Assembly (NCBI GenBank): GCA_032586195.1
Contig: JAWHQP010000006.1
Location: 80,867-144,866 of the forward strand
Direction: 5' to 3'
DNA from: JAWHQP01 sp032586195
GTDB taxonomy: Bacteria > Pseudomonadota > Gammaproteobacteria > Enterobacterales > Pasteurellaceae
Length of the DNA stretch: 64,000 bases
The first letter of the stretch is position 1. The number at the start of each line of letters is the position of its first letter. Below, piece after piece: positions 8,021 to 15,868 of this stretch. The notes beneath the pieces are model-generated. The model saw only the letters and a program-made list of their open reading frames with translations, had not been told where the DNA came from and ran no database searches. The position numbers and the translations under genes were made by a program.

Positions 8021-8749
8021 TTACACGACGAATTCCGTTTTCATAAAAGTCAGGCGATCAATGCCGGTAATATAATGTCCCAGTTCCTGTTCTTCGGGCT
8101 TATGCACGTAAGGTATTTTGCCTAATAAAGGAGCGTCAATCTGCTTGGTAAGCTGATTGATGATTTCGGCATAATGGCTCAGAAACGGGTTGATGCGATT
8201 GGCAATCCAGCCCAACAGCGGCAAACCCATACTCTGAATGGATTGCGCGGTCAGCAGGGCATGATTCATACAGCCTTCTTTGATACCGACCACCAGCACG
8301 ACCGGCATGTTCTGCTCCACCACCCATTCACCGAACATTTTTTCCCTCGTTAACGGCGAGAGCCAGCCGAAAGTGCCTTCCACCAATACCGATTGGTATT
8401 TTGACGACAAACGGTGTAAATCGGCGTTAATTTTATCTACGCTGATACGTTTGCCCTCCTGCGTCAGCATAGGCATGGTGTGGGCAAAAGTATAACTGTT
8501 GATTTCCTTATAGGTCACGGATTCCAGAGTGGAATTCAGCAATATCCGCACATCGGGATTATCCGCCGCCCCGTAATCATCGGTCTGTTCTTCCAATGCC
8601 GTTGCATAAACGGCTTCATCCTGCCCGGCGGCAAGGGGTTTGTAACCGACGATCTGAATCCCCGCCTGTTGCATGGCCTGCATAATCGCACGGCTGGCGA
8701 TCGTTTTACCGACATTGGTATCAGTGCCGGTAATAAAAAATGCGCTCAT
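8021..8749 (-). CDS. bioD: Dethiobiotin synthetase (BioD)
   Basis: 242 aa from the ATG at 8749, preceded by AAAGGAG. BioD closes the ureido ring of dethiobiotin from 7,8-diaminopelargonate, CO2 and ATP in biotin synthesis. The N-terminal P-loop FFITGTDTNVGKT, YKPLAAG (substrate-binding Lys), VLVEGTFGWLSPL and the ANRINP nucleotide-binding region are typical. A longer frame reaching 8860 adds residues unlike the family and runs into the moeA promoter region, so I rejected it. No other bio gene is nearby. E. coli has two paralogues (BioD1 and YnfK); which one this matches is not resolved. Confidence 0.9.
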   Translation of the reverse strand: MSAFFITGTDTNVGKTIASRAIMQAMQQAGIQIVGYKPLAAGQDEAVYATALEEQTDDYGAADNPDVRILLNSTLESVTYKEINSYTFAHTMPMLTQEGKRISVDKINADLHRLSSKYQSVLVEGTFGWLSPLTREKMFGEWVVEQNMPVVLVVGIKEGCMNHALLTAQSIQSMGLPLLGWIANRINPFLSHYAEIINQLTKQIDAPLLGKIPYVHKPEEQELGHYITGIDRLTFMKTEFVV

Positions 8750-8883
8750 AATCTTATTCTCCTTTAAAGCGGTTGATTCTAAAATAAATCTGCCTCGGCA
8801 ACATTGAGCTAACACAAGTTTTTGGCAAATTGAAGTAAATTTTATATACTTATACGACATTTCTCCTCAATAAGGATACTTAC

Positions 8884-10113
8884 ATGAACGGATTATTATC
8901 CTTGTCACAAGCGTTGGAAAAGATGCTGGCGGCACTCCCTTCGCCCGATTTGAACAAAACGGAACAAATCTCTCTCGATCAAGCTCAGAACCGTATTTGT
9001 GCGGAAGATGTGATTTCGCCGATTAACGTGCCTTCTTTCGATAATTCGGCGATGGACGGCTATGCCGTGCGGCTGGCGGATTTAGCGCAATCCATGACGT
9101 TGCCGGTAATCGGCAAATCCTTCGCCGGTTCACCGTTTACGGACGTTTGGCAGCCGCAAAGCACGGTGCGGATTATGACGGGTGCAATGCTTCCCGCAGG
9201 CGCCGACGCGGTGGTGATGCAGGAAGAAGTGAGCGTAAATGAAGACGGCTCCGTCACTTTTTCCACCATGCCGAAATCCAATCAGAACATTCGCCGTATC
9301 GGCGAGGACGTGGCTCGGGGCGATGTGGTATTGGCGTCGGGCTCACCGTTAAATACGGTTTCTCTGCCGCTGCTCGCCTCATTAGGCATTGCCCAAGTAA
9401 GAGTGTTCCCCCGTTTAAAAGTCGCGGTGCTTTCCACCGGTGACGAACTGGTACCCGTGGGTAAACCGCTGGGAGAAGGACAAATTTACGACAGCAACCG
9501 CTTTGCGGTGAAATTAATGCTGGAAAAATTAAACTGTGAAATTCTTGATTTCGGCATTTTACCCGATGTGCCGGCAGAATTTGAACAGGCCTTTATCGCC
9601 GCTCAGAAAGAAGCGGATTTGCTGATTACCAGCGGCGGCGTATCCGTAGGAGAAGCGGATTTCACCAAAGACGTGTTGGAAAAAGTGGGATTGATTAATT
9701 TCTGGAAACTCGCCATTAAGCCGGGCAAACCCTTTGCCTTCGGTAAACTGGAAAAGGCCTGGTTCTGCGGTTTGCCGGGCAATCCGGTTTCCGCACTGGT
9801 AACATTTTATCAATTGGTGCAACCCGTTATCGCAAAACTAAGCGGTTTGAAACGGTATGTTGCCCCGCAACAATTTACCGCCATCGCCGCTACTGCCATG
9901 AAAAAAGCGCCGGGCCGGTTGGATTTCCAACGCGGTTTTTATCAGGTTAACGCGGAAGGTAAAATTGAAGTGCGGCCGATAGGTTTCCAAGGCTCGCATT
10001 TATTCGGTTCCTTTGTGAAAAGCAACTGTTTTATCGTACTGGAACGGGAACGCGGCAATGTGGCCGCGGGCGAAACCGTAACCATCGAACCCTTTAATCA
10101 TTTACTAAGCTAA
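8884..10113 (+). CDS. moeA: Molybdopterin molybdenumtransferase MoeA
   Basis: 409 aa, the full family length. MoeA inserts molybdate into adenylylated molybdopterin to give active molybdenum cofactor. Domain landmarks are SPINVPSFDNSAMDGYA (N-terminal region), the GEDV linker, the MogA-like domain with LSTGDEL and the GQIYDSNR, TSGGVSVGEADF and LPGNPVSAL segments, and the C-terminal beta-barrel. The gene is followed one base later by moeB, an arrangement also seen in E. coli and Haemophilus. Confidence 0.97.
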   Translation: MNGLLSLSQALEKMLAALPSPDLNKTEQISLDQAQNRICAEDVISPINVPSFDNSAMDGYAVRLADLAQSMTLPVIGKSFAGSPFTDVWQPQSTVRIMTGAMLPAGADAVVMQEEVSVNEDGSVTFSTMPKSNQNIRRIGEDVARGDVVLASGSPLNTVSLPLLASLGIAQVRVFPRLKVAVLSTGDELVPVGKPLGEGQIYDSNRFAVKLMLEKLNCEILDFGILPDVPAEFEQAFIAAQKEADLLITSGGVSVGEADFTKDVLEKVGLINFWKLAIKPGKPFAFGKLEKAWFCGLPGNPVSALVTFYQLVQPVIAKLSGLKRYVAPQQFTAIAATAMKKAPGRLDFQRGFYQVNAEGKIEVRPIGFQGSHLFGSFVKSNCFIVLERERGNVAAGETVTIEPFNHLLS

Positions 10114-10114
10114 T

Positions 10115-10837
10115 ATGAGCGAACTCAGTTATCAGGAAGAATTGCGTTACAACCGTCAGCTGGTGCTGAAAGCGGTGGATTTCGACGGGCAGGAACGATT
10201 AAAAGACAGCAAAATGCTGATCGTGGGTTTAGGCGGCCTGGGCTGTGCCGCCGCTCAGTATCTCGCGGCGGCCGGTGTCGGGCATTTGACGCTGCTGGAC
10301 TTTGATACGGTATCCTTATCCAACCTGCAACGGCAAGTGCTGCATAACGATAGCCGTCTGGATATGCCTAAAGTGGAATCGGCGAAGATTGCCCTCAGCC
10401 AGATTAATCCGCACATTGACATTCAAACCATGCACGGTTTGTTATCGGAAGAAAAACTCGCCGAGTTGACACCGCACTTTGATGTCGTTCTGGACTGTAC
10501 CGACAATGTGGAAACCCGCAATCAGCTGGATCGCTGCTGTCAGCGTGCCAAGGTGCCGCTAATCTCGGGGGCGGCAATCCGCATGGAAGGACAGGTTTCC
10601 GTATTTACCTATGCGGAAAACACGCCTACTTACGCCTCGCTAAGCTGCTTATTCGGGCAGAATACTCTAAGCTGTATCGAGGCCGGCGTGTTGTCTCCAA
10701 TTGTAGGTATTGTCGGTTCGATTCAGGCATTAGAGGCAATAAAGGTGCGGCTAAATATCGGCACGACTCTATGCGGCAGACTACTTATGATCGATGGCTT
10801 AAATATGGCGGTGCGGGAAATTAAAATCCCTATTTAA
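10115..10837 (+). CDS. moeB: Molybdopterin-synthase adenylyltransferase MoeB, with unusual loss of zinc-site cysteines
   Basis: 240 aa ThiF/MoeB-type adenylating enzyme that activates the C-terminal Gly of MoaD. The nucleotide-binding GLGGLGCAAAQYLAAAGVG, DFDTVSLSNLQRQ and DCTDNVETRNQLD motifs are intact. E. coli MoeB holds zinc with two CxxC pairs: one in PCYRCLSRLFG and one at the C-terminus. Here the first reads PTYASLSCLFG (Thr and Ser in place of the two Cys) and the protein stops at REIKIPI, before the second. A CxxC (CTYC) does follow in a different frame, reachable if one base is missing near 10824-10830. The core ATPase should fold; zinc binding is doubtful. An uptake sequence lies within the gene at 10471-10479. 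Confidence 0.92.
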   Translation: MSELSYQEELRYNRQLVLKAVDFDGQERLKDSKMLIVGLGGLGCAAAQYLAAAGVGHLTLLDFDTVSLSNLQRQVLHNDSRLDMPKVESAKIALSQINPHIDIQTMHGLLSEEKLAELTPHFDVVLDCTDNVETRNQLDRCCQRAKVPLISGAAIRMEGQVSVFTYAENTPTYASLSCLFGQNTLSCIEAGVLSPIVGIVGSIQALEAIKVRLNIGTTLCGRLLMIDGLNMAVREIKIPI

Positions 10838-11038
10838 GCTCATCCTGTACTTATTGCGCAGGGATTGCGGCATAATCTGCCGAGATTAGAACAACCCGTC
10901 ACAATTAGTTTTCATTCAGCCTGAAACCTATCAGCTTTATACCATTTCTCAATTTAAAATAATTTTTTAAGAATTTTTTAAGTTTTTCCTAGTCTAATAG
11001 TTATATATAGTCCATCAACTTTTAATACGAGGTAGATT

Positions 11039-11200
11039 ATGAAAAAAGTAATGACATTAGTCGCAATCGTAGTTGCAGCGTTAAGTTTAAGTGCATGTTG
11101 TGGTCCGCACGGATGTGGTGGTCCGGGCCCCGGCCCTCAAGGCGATTATACCGGAAACAGTGGCTTCGGTGATCATGGTGGTGATCGCGGTCCGAATTAA
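11039..11200 (+). CDS. Small Gly/Pro-rich lipoprotein, 53 aa
   Basis: Short frame MKKVMTLVAIVVAALSLSAC followed by a Gly-, Pro- and His-rich tail ending GGDRGPN. The N-terminus is a lipoprotein signal with lipobox LSAC (Cys at residue 20), so the mature peptide of about 34 residues would be lipid-anchored. GAGG lies seven bases before the ATG, and a strong terminator follows directly, so this is a complete transcription unit. The next gene encodes a similar lipoprotein. Function unknown. Confidence 0.75.
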   Translation: MKKVMTLVAIVVAALSLSACCGPHGCGGPGPGPQGDYTGNSGFGDHGGDRGPN

Positions 11201-11223
11201 GTTTAATTATCTGATTTAATCAT

Positions 11224-11250
11224 AAATGCTCTCTAAATGAGAGCATTTTT
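11224..11250 (+). terminator. Rho-independent terminator after the 53-aa lipoprotein gene
   Basis: AAATGCTCTC and GAGAGCATTT form a 10-bp stem (11224-11233 with 11239-11248) with a five-base loop and a T run. It lies between the two small lipoprotein genes. Confidence 0.85.
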
Positions 11251-11267
11251 CCTTAGGAAAAATAATT

Positions 11268-11585
11268 ATGAAAAAACTATTTTTACTCTCGGCTATTGTT
11301 GCCGCCGGTTTCAGTTTGACCGCCTGTATCCCCCCGCCGGCAGACGGCGGCGGTTTCCGCGGTGGTGACAGAGTTACCGTAATAAACGGCGACGGTCCGC
11401 GCGGTGATCGCCATCCTCGGGATATGCAAGGTCCTAGAGGCGATCGCGCACCGAGAGGAATGCAAGGCCCGCAAGGGAATCATAACCCTCAGGCTATGCC
11501 GAACCGTCAGGGCGGTAAAGGCAACCCACCGGGTAAACCAAACGGCAAGCATCCACAAAACGGTTCACCGGAGAATCGCCGTTAA
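11268..11585 (+). CDS. Repeat-containing small lipoprotein, 105 aa
   Basis: MKKLFLLSAIVAAGFSLTAC is a lipoprotein signal with lipobox LTAC (Cys 20). The mature part is Gly/Pro/Arg-rich and hydrophilic, with three imperfect 12-residue repeats at residues 43-78 (GPRGDRHPRDMQ, GPRGDRAPRGMQ, GPQGNHNPQAMP) and a Lys/Asn/Pro-rich tail. It resembles the 53-aa lipoprotein just upstream in signal sequence and composition, so the two may be diverged duplicates. The region is probably disordered. Two copies of RGD occur, but that is expected by chance in such a composition. No function can be assigned. Confidence 0.75.
   Translation: MKKLFLLSAIVAAGFSLTACIPPPADGGGFRGGDRVTVINGDGPRGDRHPRDMQGPRGDRAPRGMQGPQGNHNPQAMPNRQGGKGNPPGKPNGKHPQNGSPENRR
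11394..11501 (+). repeat. Three tandem imperfect 36-bp repeats in the lipoprotein gene
   Basis: The repeats encode the 12-residue units described for the 105-aa lipoprotein. The first two units are near-identical and the third has diverged. Tandem units of this type can expand or contract between strains. Confidence 0.7.
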
Positions 11586-11610
11586 ACATAATTATAACCA
11601 TCATTGTATA

Positions 11611-11631
11611 AGGGCTGATTTTATCAGCCCT
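11611..11631 (+). terminator. Probable terminator after the 105-aa lipoprotein gene
   Basis: AGGGCTGAT, three T and ATCAGCCCT form a 9-bp stem 25 bases after the stop codon. No T run follows, so it may be a weak terminator or an RNA-stabilising hairpin. Confidence 0.55.
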
Positions 11632-11913
11632 GCAATCTAATCAATCAAGTCGTTGCCTGCAATTATATGAAAATGATCCCCTCACTTTTTATCGGGTTTA
11701 ATACAAAATCCGGACTAAGAAAATAGCCGATATATTCTTTCACGCTATAAAAATATTCGGTAATTTACCCGAATCAGCATCAAACAAATTCCAATCATTA
11801 TCTTTTTCTGTTAGAAAAAATACAATTCAATTTCAATTCTGATTAAAAAAATTTAATTACATATGGTTTTTTATACTTTAAGTCCCGTTTGATGTATCTG
11901 TTTGAGATTTATT

Positions 11914-11959
11914 GATAATAATTCTTATTTCTTATAGTTATTGATAATGATTGTTATTT
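11914..11959 (+). promoter_or_regulatory. Tandem Fur boxes upstream of the TonB-dependent receptor
   Basis: Two sequences resembling the Fur consensus GATAATGATAATCATTATC lie at 11914-11930 (GATAATAATTCTTATTT) and 11943-11959 (GATAATGATTGTTATTT), about 100 bases before the receptor start. They indicate iron repression through Fur. The remainder of the 469-base gap (11586-12054) is AT-rich and, apart from the hairpin at 11611-11631, shows nothing I can name. Confidence 0.7.
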
Positions 11960-12054
11960 ATGTAAAATTCTCCTTTAGCTTAATAATTAGAATATGCTTT
12001 AATTTTCTAATTAATGAGTCGTTAATGGTATAAATAATAAGAAGGAACTATTAT

Positions 12055-13998
12055 ATGAAATTTGTAAAATCAACAATCGCACTGGCAATCGTAGCGGTGG
12101 TGAGCGGTTCTTACGCGTTGGCGGATGACCTTGATGTCATCGAAGTTGTCAGTGATAACTACTCTCCGCAAACTCAAAACGTTGCCGCGAAAGGGGTAGT
12201 AAAAGTTCGACAAGCCACCAAAATGTCCGATGTATTACGCGGTGTACCGGGGGTTAACGTAAACGGTGCTCGTTCGGTGGTCGAACGTTATAACATCCGC
12301 GGTGTTAGTGAAGAATATCTCAGCGTTACCGTCGATGGTGCTCGTCAGAACGGTTACTCTTTCCACCATAACGGTAACTATGGTATTGACCCTGAAATTC
12401 TGAAGAAAGTTGATATCGACGTAGGAGCTAACTCGGTAGTAACCGCGGCCGGTTCTTTAGGTGGTTCGATTAAATTTGAAACCGTAGATGCCGCAGATTT
12501 ATTGGAACAAGGTGAAAAATTTGGCGGTAAAGTCAAATACGCCTGGGGCAGCAACGGTAATTCCCATCAAACGATGGCGACCTTATTCGGTAAGATCGAT
12601 CACTTTGACTTATTAGGTTACTTTAATTATCGCCACCAATTAGACGGCAAAGACGGTAATGGCACGAAAAATGCCAATAAAGGTCATTTACAAGATTATT
12701 TATTCAAAGCCAAATACAACTTCGGCGAAAACCACTGGTTCAAATTATCCGCCGAGCATTATACCAACACGGCTTTCAGCTGTTCTCGTGCCAATATGGC
12801 ATTCTGTACCGATGAATATATCGGTAAGCGAAACTATTCTCCCGAACGTAAATACACTACCCTTGAACGCGAAACCTATACGGCAGCCTATGCTTATAAT
12901 CCCGGCGATAATCCTTGGGTAAACCTTAAAGCCAATGCATACAGCACCGCGACCAAAGCGACTTCTTTAGGTTCACCCAAATCCAGAGTGAAAACCGTGG
13001 GCGGTACGGTATCCAATAAATCCGAATTTGATTTGGGCCTCACCCACCATTTCGTTACCATAGGCGGCGAATACTACAAAACCACGGCACAAAAGCTAGG
13101 CTCAAATGTCAGCGATGCCCGATTAACCAGTACTTCAATTTATCTTGAAGATCAAATCGGTATCGGCAACTTTACGATTATCCCGGGGATTCGCTACGAT
13201 TATTACACCGCAAAATTATCCGATAACTTCAATAAAAACTACGATCGTTTCTCTAAAGCTTTGGGTTTAAGATATGCGCTGACGGACAATTTGGCTTTAT
13301 TTGCCAACTATACCGAACTGTTCAAAGGCCCCGATGCCGGTGAAATCGTGCTACGCGGCACCGGCCGTTTAAGCTATGATGCCAATCTGGAAGCGACTAA
13401 AGGTGACAACAAAGAAGCCGGTTTCAGTTATACGCGTGACGGTTTGTTCACTCATAATGACGACTTATCTTTCACAGCCAAATACTTTCACACCAATTAC
13501 GACAATATCAGCCAATCTGTTGCGAATAGCGTCGGTCGAGGCAGTGTCTATAAAAACCTGGGTGCAGTCGTATTAAAAGGGGTTGAACTCTCTACCCGTT
13601 ACAACATTGAAAACTTCAGCACTCTGCTGACCTACGCAAGAGCGAGAAGTAAACAGAAAGACACCGGTTATGCCGTATTCCCTGACTCAGGCGACCGTTA
13701 CACCATTAGTTTTAATTATGCGTTACCTGAATACGGCGTGCAAATGGGCTGGAGCACAATGTGGGTGCGCGGTCTGACCGTACACTCCAGTGCAACTTCA
13801 ATCACCACCAAACAGGAATATGCCGTAAGTAACGCTTATGTAAGCTGGGTGCCGCAACAATATAAAAACGTAGAATTGATCTTCGGCATTGATAATATCT
13901 TTAATAAGGCCTATAAAGATCACAGTACGCAATACTATAATGCCGTTGACTACGATCCGGGTCGTAACTATAAATTATCCGTTTCGTACAGATTTTGA
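12055..13998 (+). CDS. TonB-dependent outer-membrane receptor, probably for heme or a siderophore
   Basis: 647 aa with a signal peptide (cleavage probably after SYALA), an N-terminal TonB box-like segment (DVIEVVSD, residues about 26-33), a plug domain (residues about 35-155, including DVLRGVPGVNVNGARSVVE and RYNIRGV) and a 22-strand barrel ending in Phe (SVSYRF). The segment YTELFKGPDAGEI followed by NLEATKGDNKEAGFSY corresponds to the FRAP/NPNL region of heme and hemoglobin receptors, which favours a heme substrate, but this is weak evidence. Tandem Fur boxes upstream support iron-regulated expression. The gene stands alone; no tonB, hemophore or ABC transporter is next to it. Confidence 0.88.
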   Translation: MKFVKSTIALAIVAVVSGSYALADDLDVIEVVSDNYSPQTQNVAAKGVVKVRQATKMSDVLRGVPGVNVNGARSVVERYNIRGVSEEYLSVTVDGARQNGYSFHHNGNYGIDPEILKKVDIDVGANSVVTAAGSLGGSIKFETVDAADLLEQGEKFGGKVKYAWGSNGNSHQTMATLFGKIDHFDLLGYFNYRHQLDGKDGNGTKNANKGHLQDYLFKAKYNFGENHWFKLSAEHYTNTAFSCSRANMAFCTDEYIGKRNYSPERKYTTLERETYTAAYAYNPGDNPWVNLKANAYSTATKATSLGSPKSRVKTVGGTVSNKSEFDLGLTHHFVTIGGEYYKTTAQKLGSNVSDARLTSTSIYLEDQIGIGNFTIIPGIRYDYYTAKLSDNFNKNYDRFSKALGLRYALTDNLALFANYTELFKGPDAGEIVLRGTGRLSYDANLEATKGDNKEAGFSYTRDGLFTHNDDLSFTAKYFHTNYDNISQSVANSVGRGSVYKNLGAVVLKGVELSTRYNIENFSTLLTYARARSKQKDTGYAVFPDSGDRYTISFNYALPEYGVQMGWSTMWVRGLTVHSSATSITTKQEYAVSNAYVSWVPQQYKNVELIFGIDNIFNKAYKDHSTQYYNAVDYDPGRNYKLSVSYRF

Positions 13999-14016
13999 TT
14001 CAACCCTATAACACTC

Positions 14017-14047
14017 AGCCCGTCGCCTTGCTTGCACGGGCTTTTTA
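14017..14047 (+). terminator. Rho-independent terminator after the TonB-dependent receptor
   Basis: AGCCCGT (14017-14023) pairs with ACGGGCT (14036-14042) and is followed by a T run. The remaining gap up to 14288 holds an uptake sequence (14065-14073) and the yedE promoter region, with no further gene visible. Confidence 0.85.
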
Positions 14048-14288
14048 TTTGACTTTCCGTGGCAAAGTGCGGTGCTGATTTTATGATTTTTATCAACTCT
14101 CTATTATTTCCCTTACCGCGGCATTTTACAATCGACTGTTATTTAGGCTAAAATCTGCCCGGTATGTTTCATACAATTTCATTTACTGGTATCGCAAGTT
14201 TTGTGTATAGGAAATGAACCAATCACTCCGCGCAGTTGTTGCTCATCGTTATACCCTCACTTGCAAATCTTTTCATTAAGGATGCTCT

Positions 14289-15500
14289 ATGCAAGAGATA
14301 TTGCAACAATTCAAACAAAATTATCTGATTAAATATTGGAACCCCATTGTGGCTGTAACCGCGGCGGGGCTCATTTCCGCCTATTACTTCGGGATAACAG
14401 GCACCTACTGGGCGGTAACCGGCGAATTCACCCGCTGGGGCGGACACGCGCTGCAAGCCTTGGGAGTGGATGTTTCCGACTGGACCTACTACAAAATAAT
14501 CGGCATGAACGGAACCGTGTTTACCCGCATTGACGGTGTAATGATCCTTGGTATGTTTGCCGGCTGTATTTCCGCGGCATTATGGGCAAATAATGTGAAA
14601 TGGCGGAACCAGCCGCACAAAAAACGCATTGTGCAGGCGTTGATCGGAGGCGCATTGGCAGGCTTCGGCGCCCGTCTGGCAATGGGGTGTAATCTTGCTT
14701 CATTGTTTACGGGGATTCCGCAATTTTCCGTACATGCCTGGTTCTTCACCATTGCCACCGCTATCGGCACGTATTTCGGGGTAAAAGTGACCTTGTTGCC
14801 CATCTTTCGTGTGAAATTGCAACTTAAAAAAGGAGCGGCGACATTACAAGAAACCGATCCTAAACAGGCTCAACGTCGTTTTTGGCTCGGCATGCTGGTG
14901 TTCTTCGCATATTTCGCGGCTTCTCTGTACGTTATGCAATTTTCCATTAAATTAGGCTTTGCCATGCTGTGCGGACTCGCTTTCGGTTTACTCATCGAAC
15001 GGGCTCAGATTTGTTTCACTTCCGCCTTCCGCGATCTCTGGGTTACAGGCCGTTCCTATATGGCAAAAGCCATTATTTTCGGTATCTTAGCCGGCACCAT
15101 CGGTGTGTTCAGCTATATTCAGCTTGGCGTGCCGCCTAAAATCATGTGGGCAGGTCCGAATGCTATCATCGGCGGTTTGCTGTTCGGTTTCGGTATCGTG
15201 CTGGCAGGTGGCTGCGAAACCGGCTGGATGTATCGTTCCATGGAAGGTCAGGTACATTTTATGTGGGTCGGCGTAGGCAATGTGGCGGGTTCAACGCTGC
15301 TCGCCTATCTGTGGGACGATTTGGCCCCGGTGCTTGCCCTAGACTATGAAAAACTCAATTTATTAAAAGAATTCGGGCCGGTGGGCGGTTTGCTCGTTAA
15401 TTACGGCTTACTCATTCTCTGCCTGATTGCGGTCATATGGTGGGAACGCCGCTTTTTAACCAAAGCGAAAGCGAAAGTTGCCGCTATACCGACCGCTTAA
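14289..15500 (+). CDS. yedE: YedE/YeeE-family inner-membrane transporter, linked to selenium or thiosulfate metabolism
   Basis: 403 aa polytopic membrane protein of the YeeE/YedE (sulphur transport) family. Conserved Cys-containing motifs expected to form the transport path are visible: RLAMGCNLASLF, ERAQICFTSAFRD and LAGGCETGWMYRS. The length matches E. coli YedE (about 400 aa) better than the thiosulfate importer YeeE/TsuA (about 350 aa). A TusA-like gene follows 22 bases later, as in the yedE-yedF pair, which comparative genomics links to selenium use. The transported compound (a reduced selenium species or thiosulfate) is inferred. Confidence 0.88.
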   Translation: MQEILQQFKQNYLIKYWNPIVAVTAAGLISAYYFGITGTYWAVTGEFTRWGGHALQALGVDVSDWTYYKIIGMNGTVFTRIDGVMILGMFAGCISAALWANNVKWRNQPHKKRIVQALIGGALAGFGARLAMGCNLASLFTGIPQFSVHAWFFTIATAIGTYFGVKVTLLPIFRVKLQLKKGAATLQETDPKQAQRRFWLGMLVFFAYFAASLYVMQFSIKLGFAMLCGLAFGLLIERAQICFTSAFRDLWVTGRSYMAKAIIFGILAGTIGVFSYIQLGVPPKIMWAGPNAIIGGLLFGFGIVLAGGCETGWMYRSMEGQVHFMWVGVGNVAGSTLLAYLWDDLAPVLALDYEKLNLLKEFGPVGGLLVNYGLLILCLIAVIWWERRFLTKAKAKVAAIPTA

Positions 15501-15522
15501 CTTCAAACAAAAGGAAAATATT

Positions 15523-15792
15523 ATGGCTTTTACCGTTATTCAAAAAAAGGATAAAGATCCTAAAGATATCATCCCGGACTACACGTTAGACACCTTGGGC
15601 GAGCCTTGCCCCTACCCTGCTATCGTGATGCTGGAAACCATGCCGACTTTAAAAGAAGGCGAAATTCTGGAATTGCTGAGCGACTGCGCTCAATCCATTA
15701 ATAATATCCCCGTGGACACTAAAAATCACGGCTATACCCTATTAAGCGTGGAACAGGACGGCACCAAGCTGCGCTACTTGATTCAACGTTAA
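15523..15792 (+). CDS. yedF: TusA-family sulfurtransferase-like protein, YedF type
   Basis: 89 aa from the ATG at 15523, preceded by AAAGGA. It has the TusA/SirA motif LDTLGEPCPYPAIVMLE with the single active-site Cys in CPYP, and the LSDCAQSINNIP segment, which fits the YedF branch (a TusA fold with a second Cys). These proteins carry persulfide or selenide sulfur on the CPxP cysteine. A longer frame starting at 15478 overlaps yedE and is not credible. The gene ends just before a strong uptake-sequence hairpin shared with purF. Confidence 0.88.
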   Translation: MAFTVIQKKDKDPKDIIPDYTLDTLGEPCPYPAIVMLETMPTLKEGEILELLSDCAQSINNIPVDTKNHGYTLLSVEQDGTKLRYLIQR

Positions 15793-15807
15793 CGGTTCAC
15801 AAAAGAA

Positions 15808-15846
15808 AAGTGCGGTGTTAAAAAATCGATTTTTAACACCGCACTT
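15808..15846. terminator. Bidirectional terminator from an inverted uptake-sequence pair
   Basis: AAGTGCGGTGTTAAAAA and its near-perfect complement meet around a TCGA centre, with a single unpaired A. It lies between the convergent yedF and purF genes and has A/T tracts usable in both directions. Confidence 0.85.
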
Positions 15847-15868
15847 ACGGCTCAGAAAAAATTAACAT

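Noticed and set aside
8750..8860. Upstream extension of bioD to 8860
   Set aside because: The added residues are unlike the family, and AAAGGAG directly precedes the ATG at 8749, where the P-loop N-terminus begins.
11453..11462. RGD motifs in the repeat lipoprotein as host-integrin ligands
   Set aside because: The protein is dominated by Arg, Gly, Asp and Pro, so RGD is likely to occur by composition alone.
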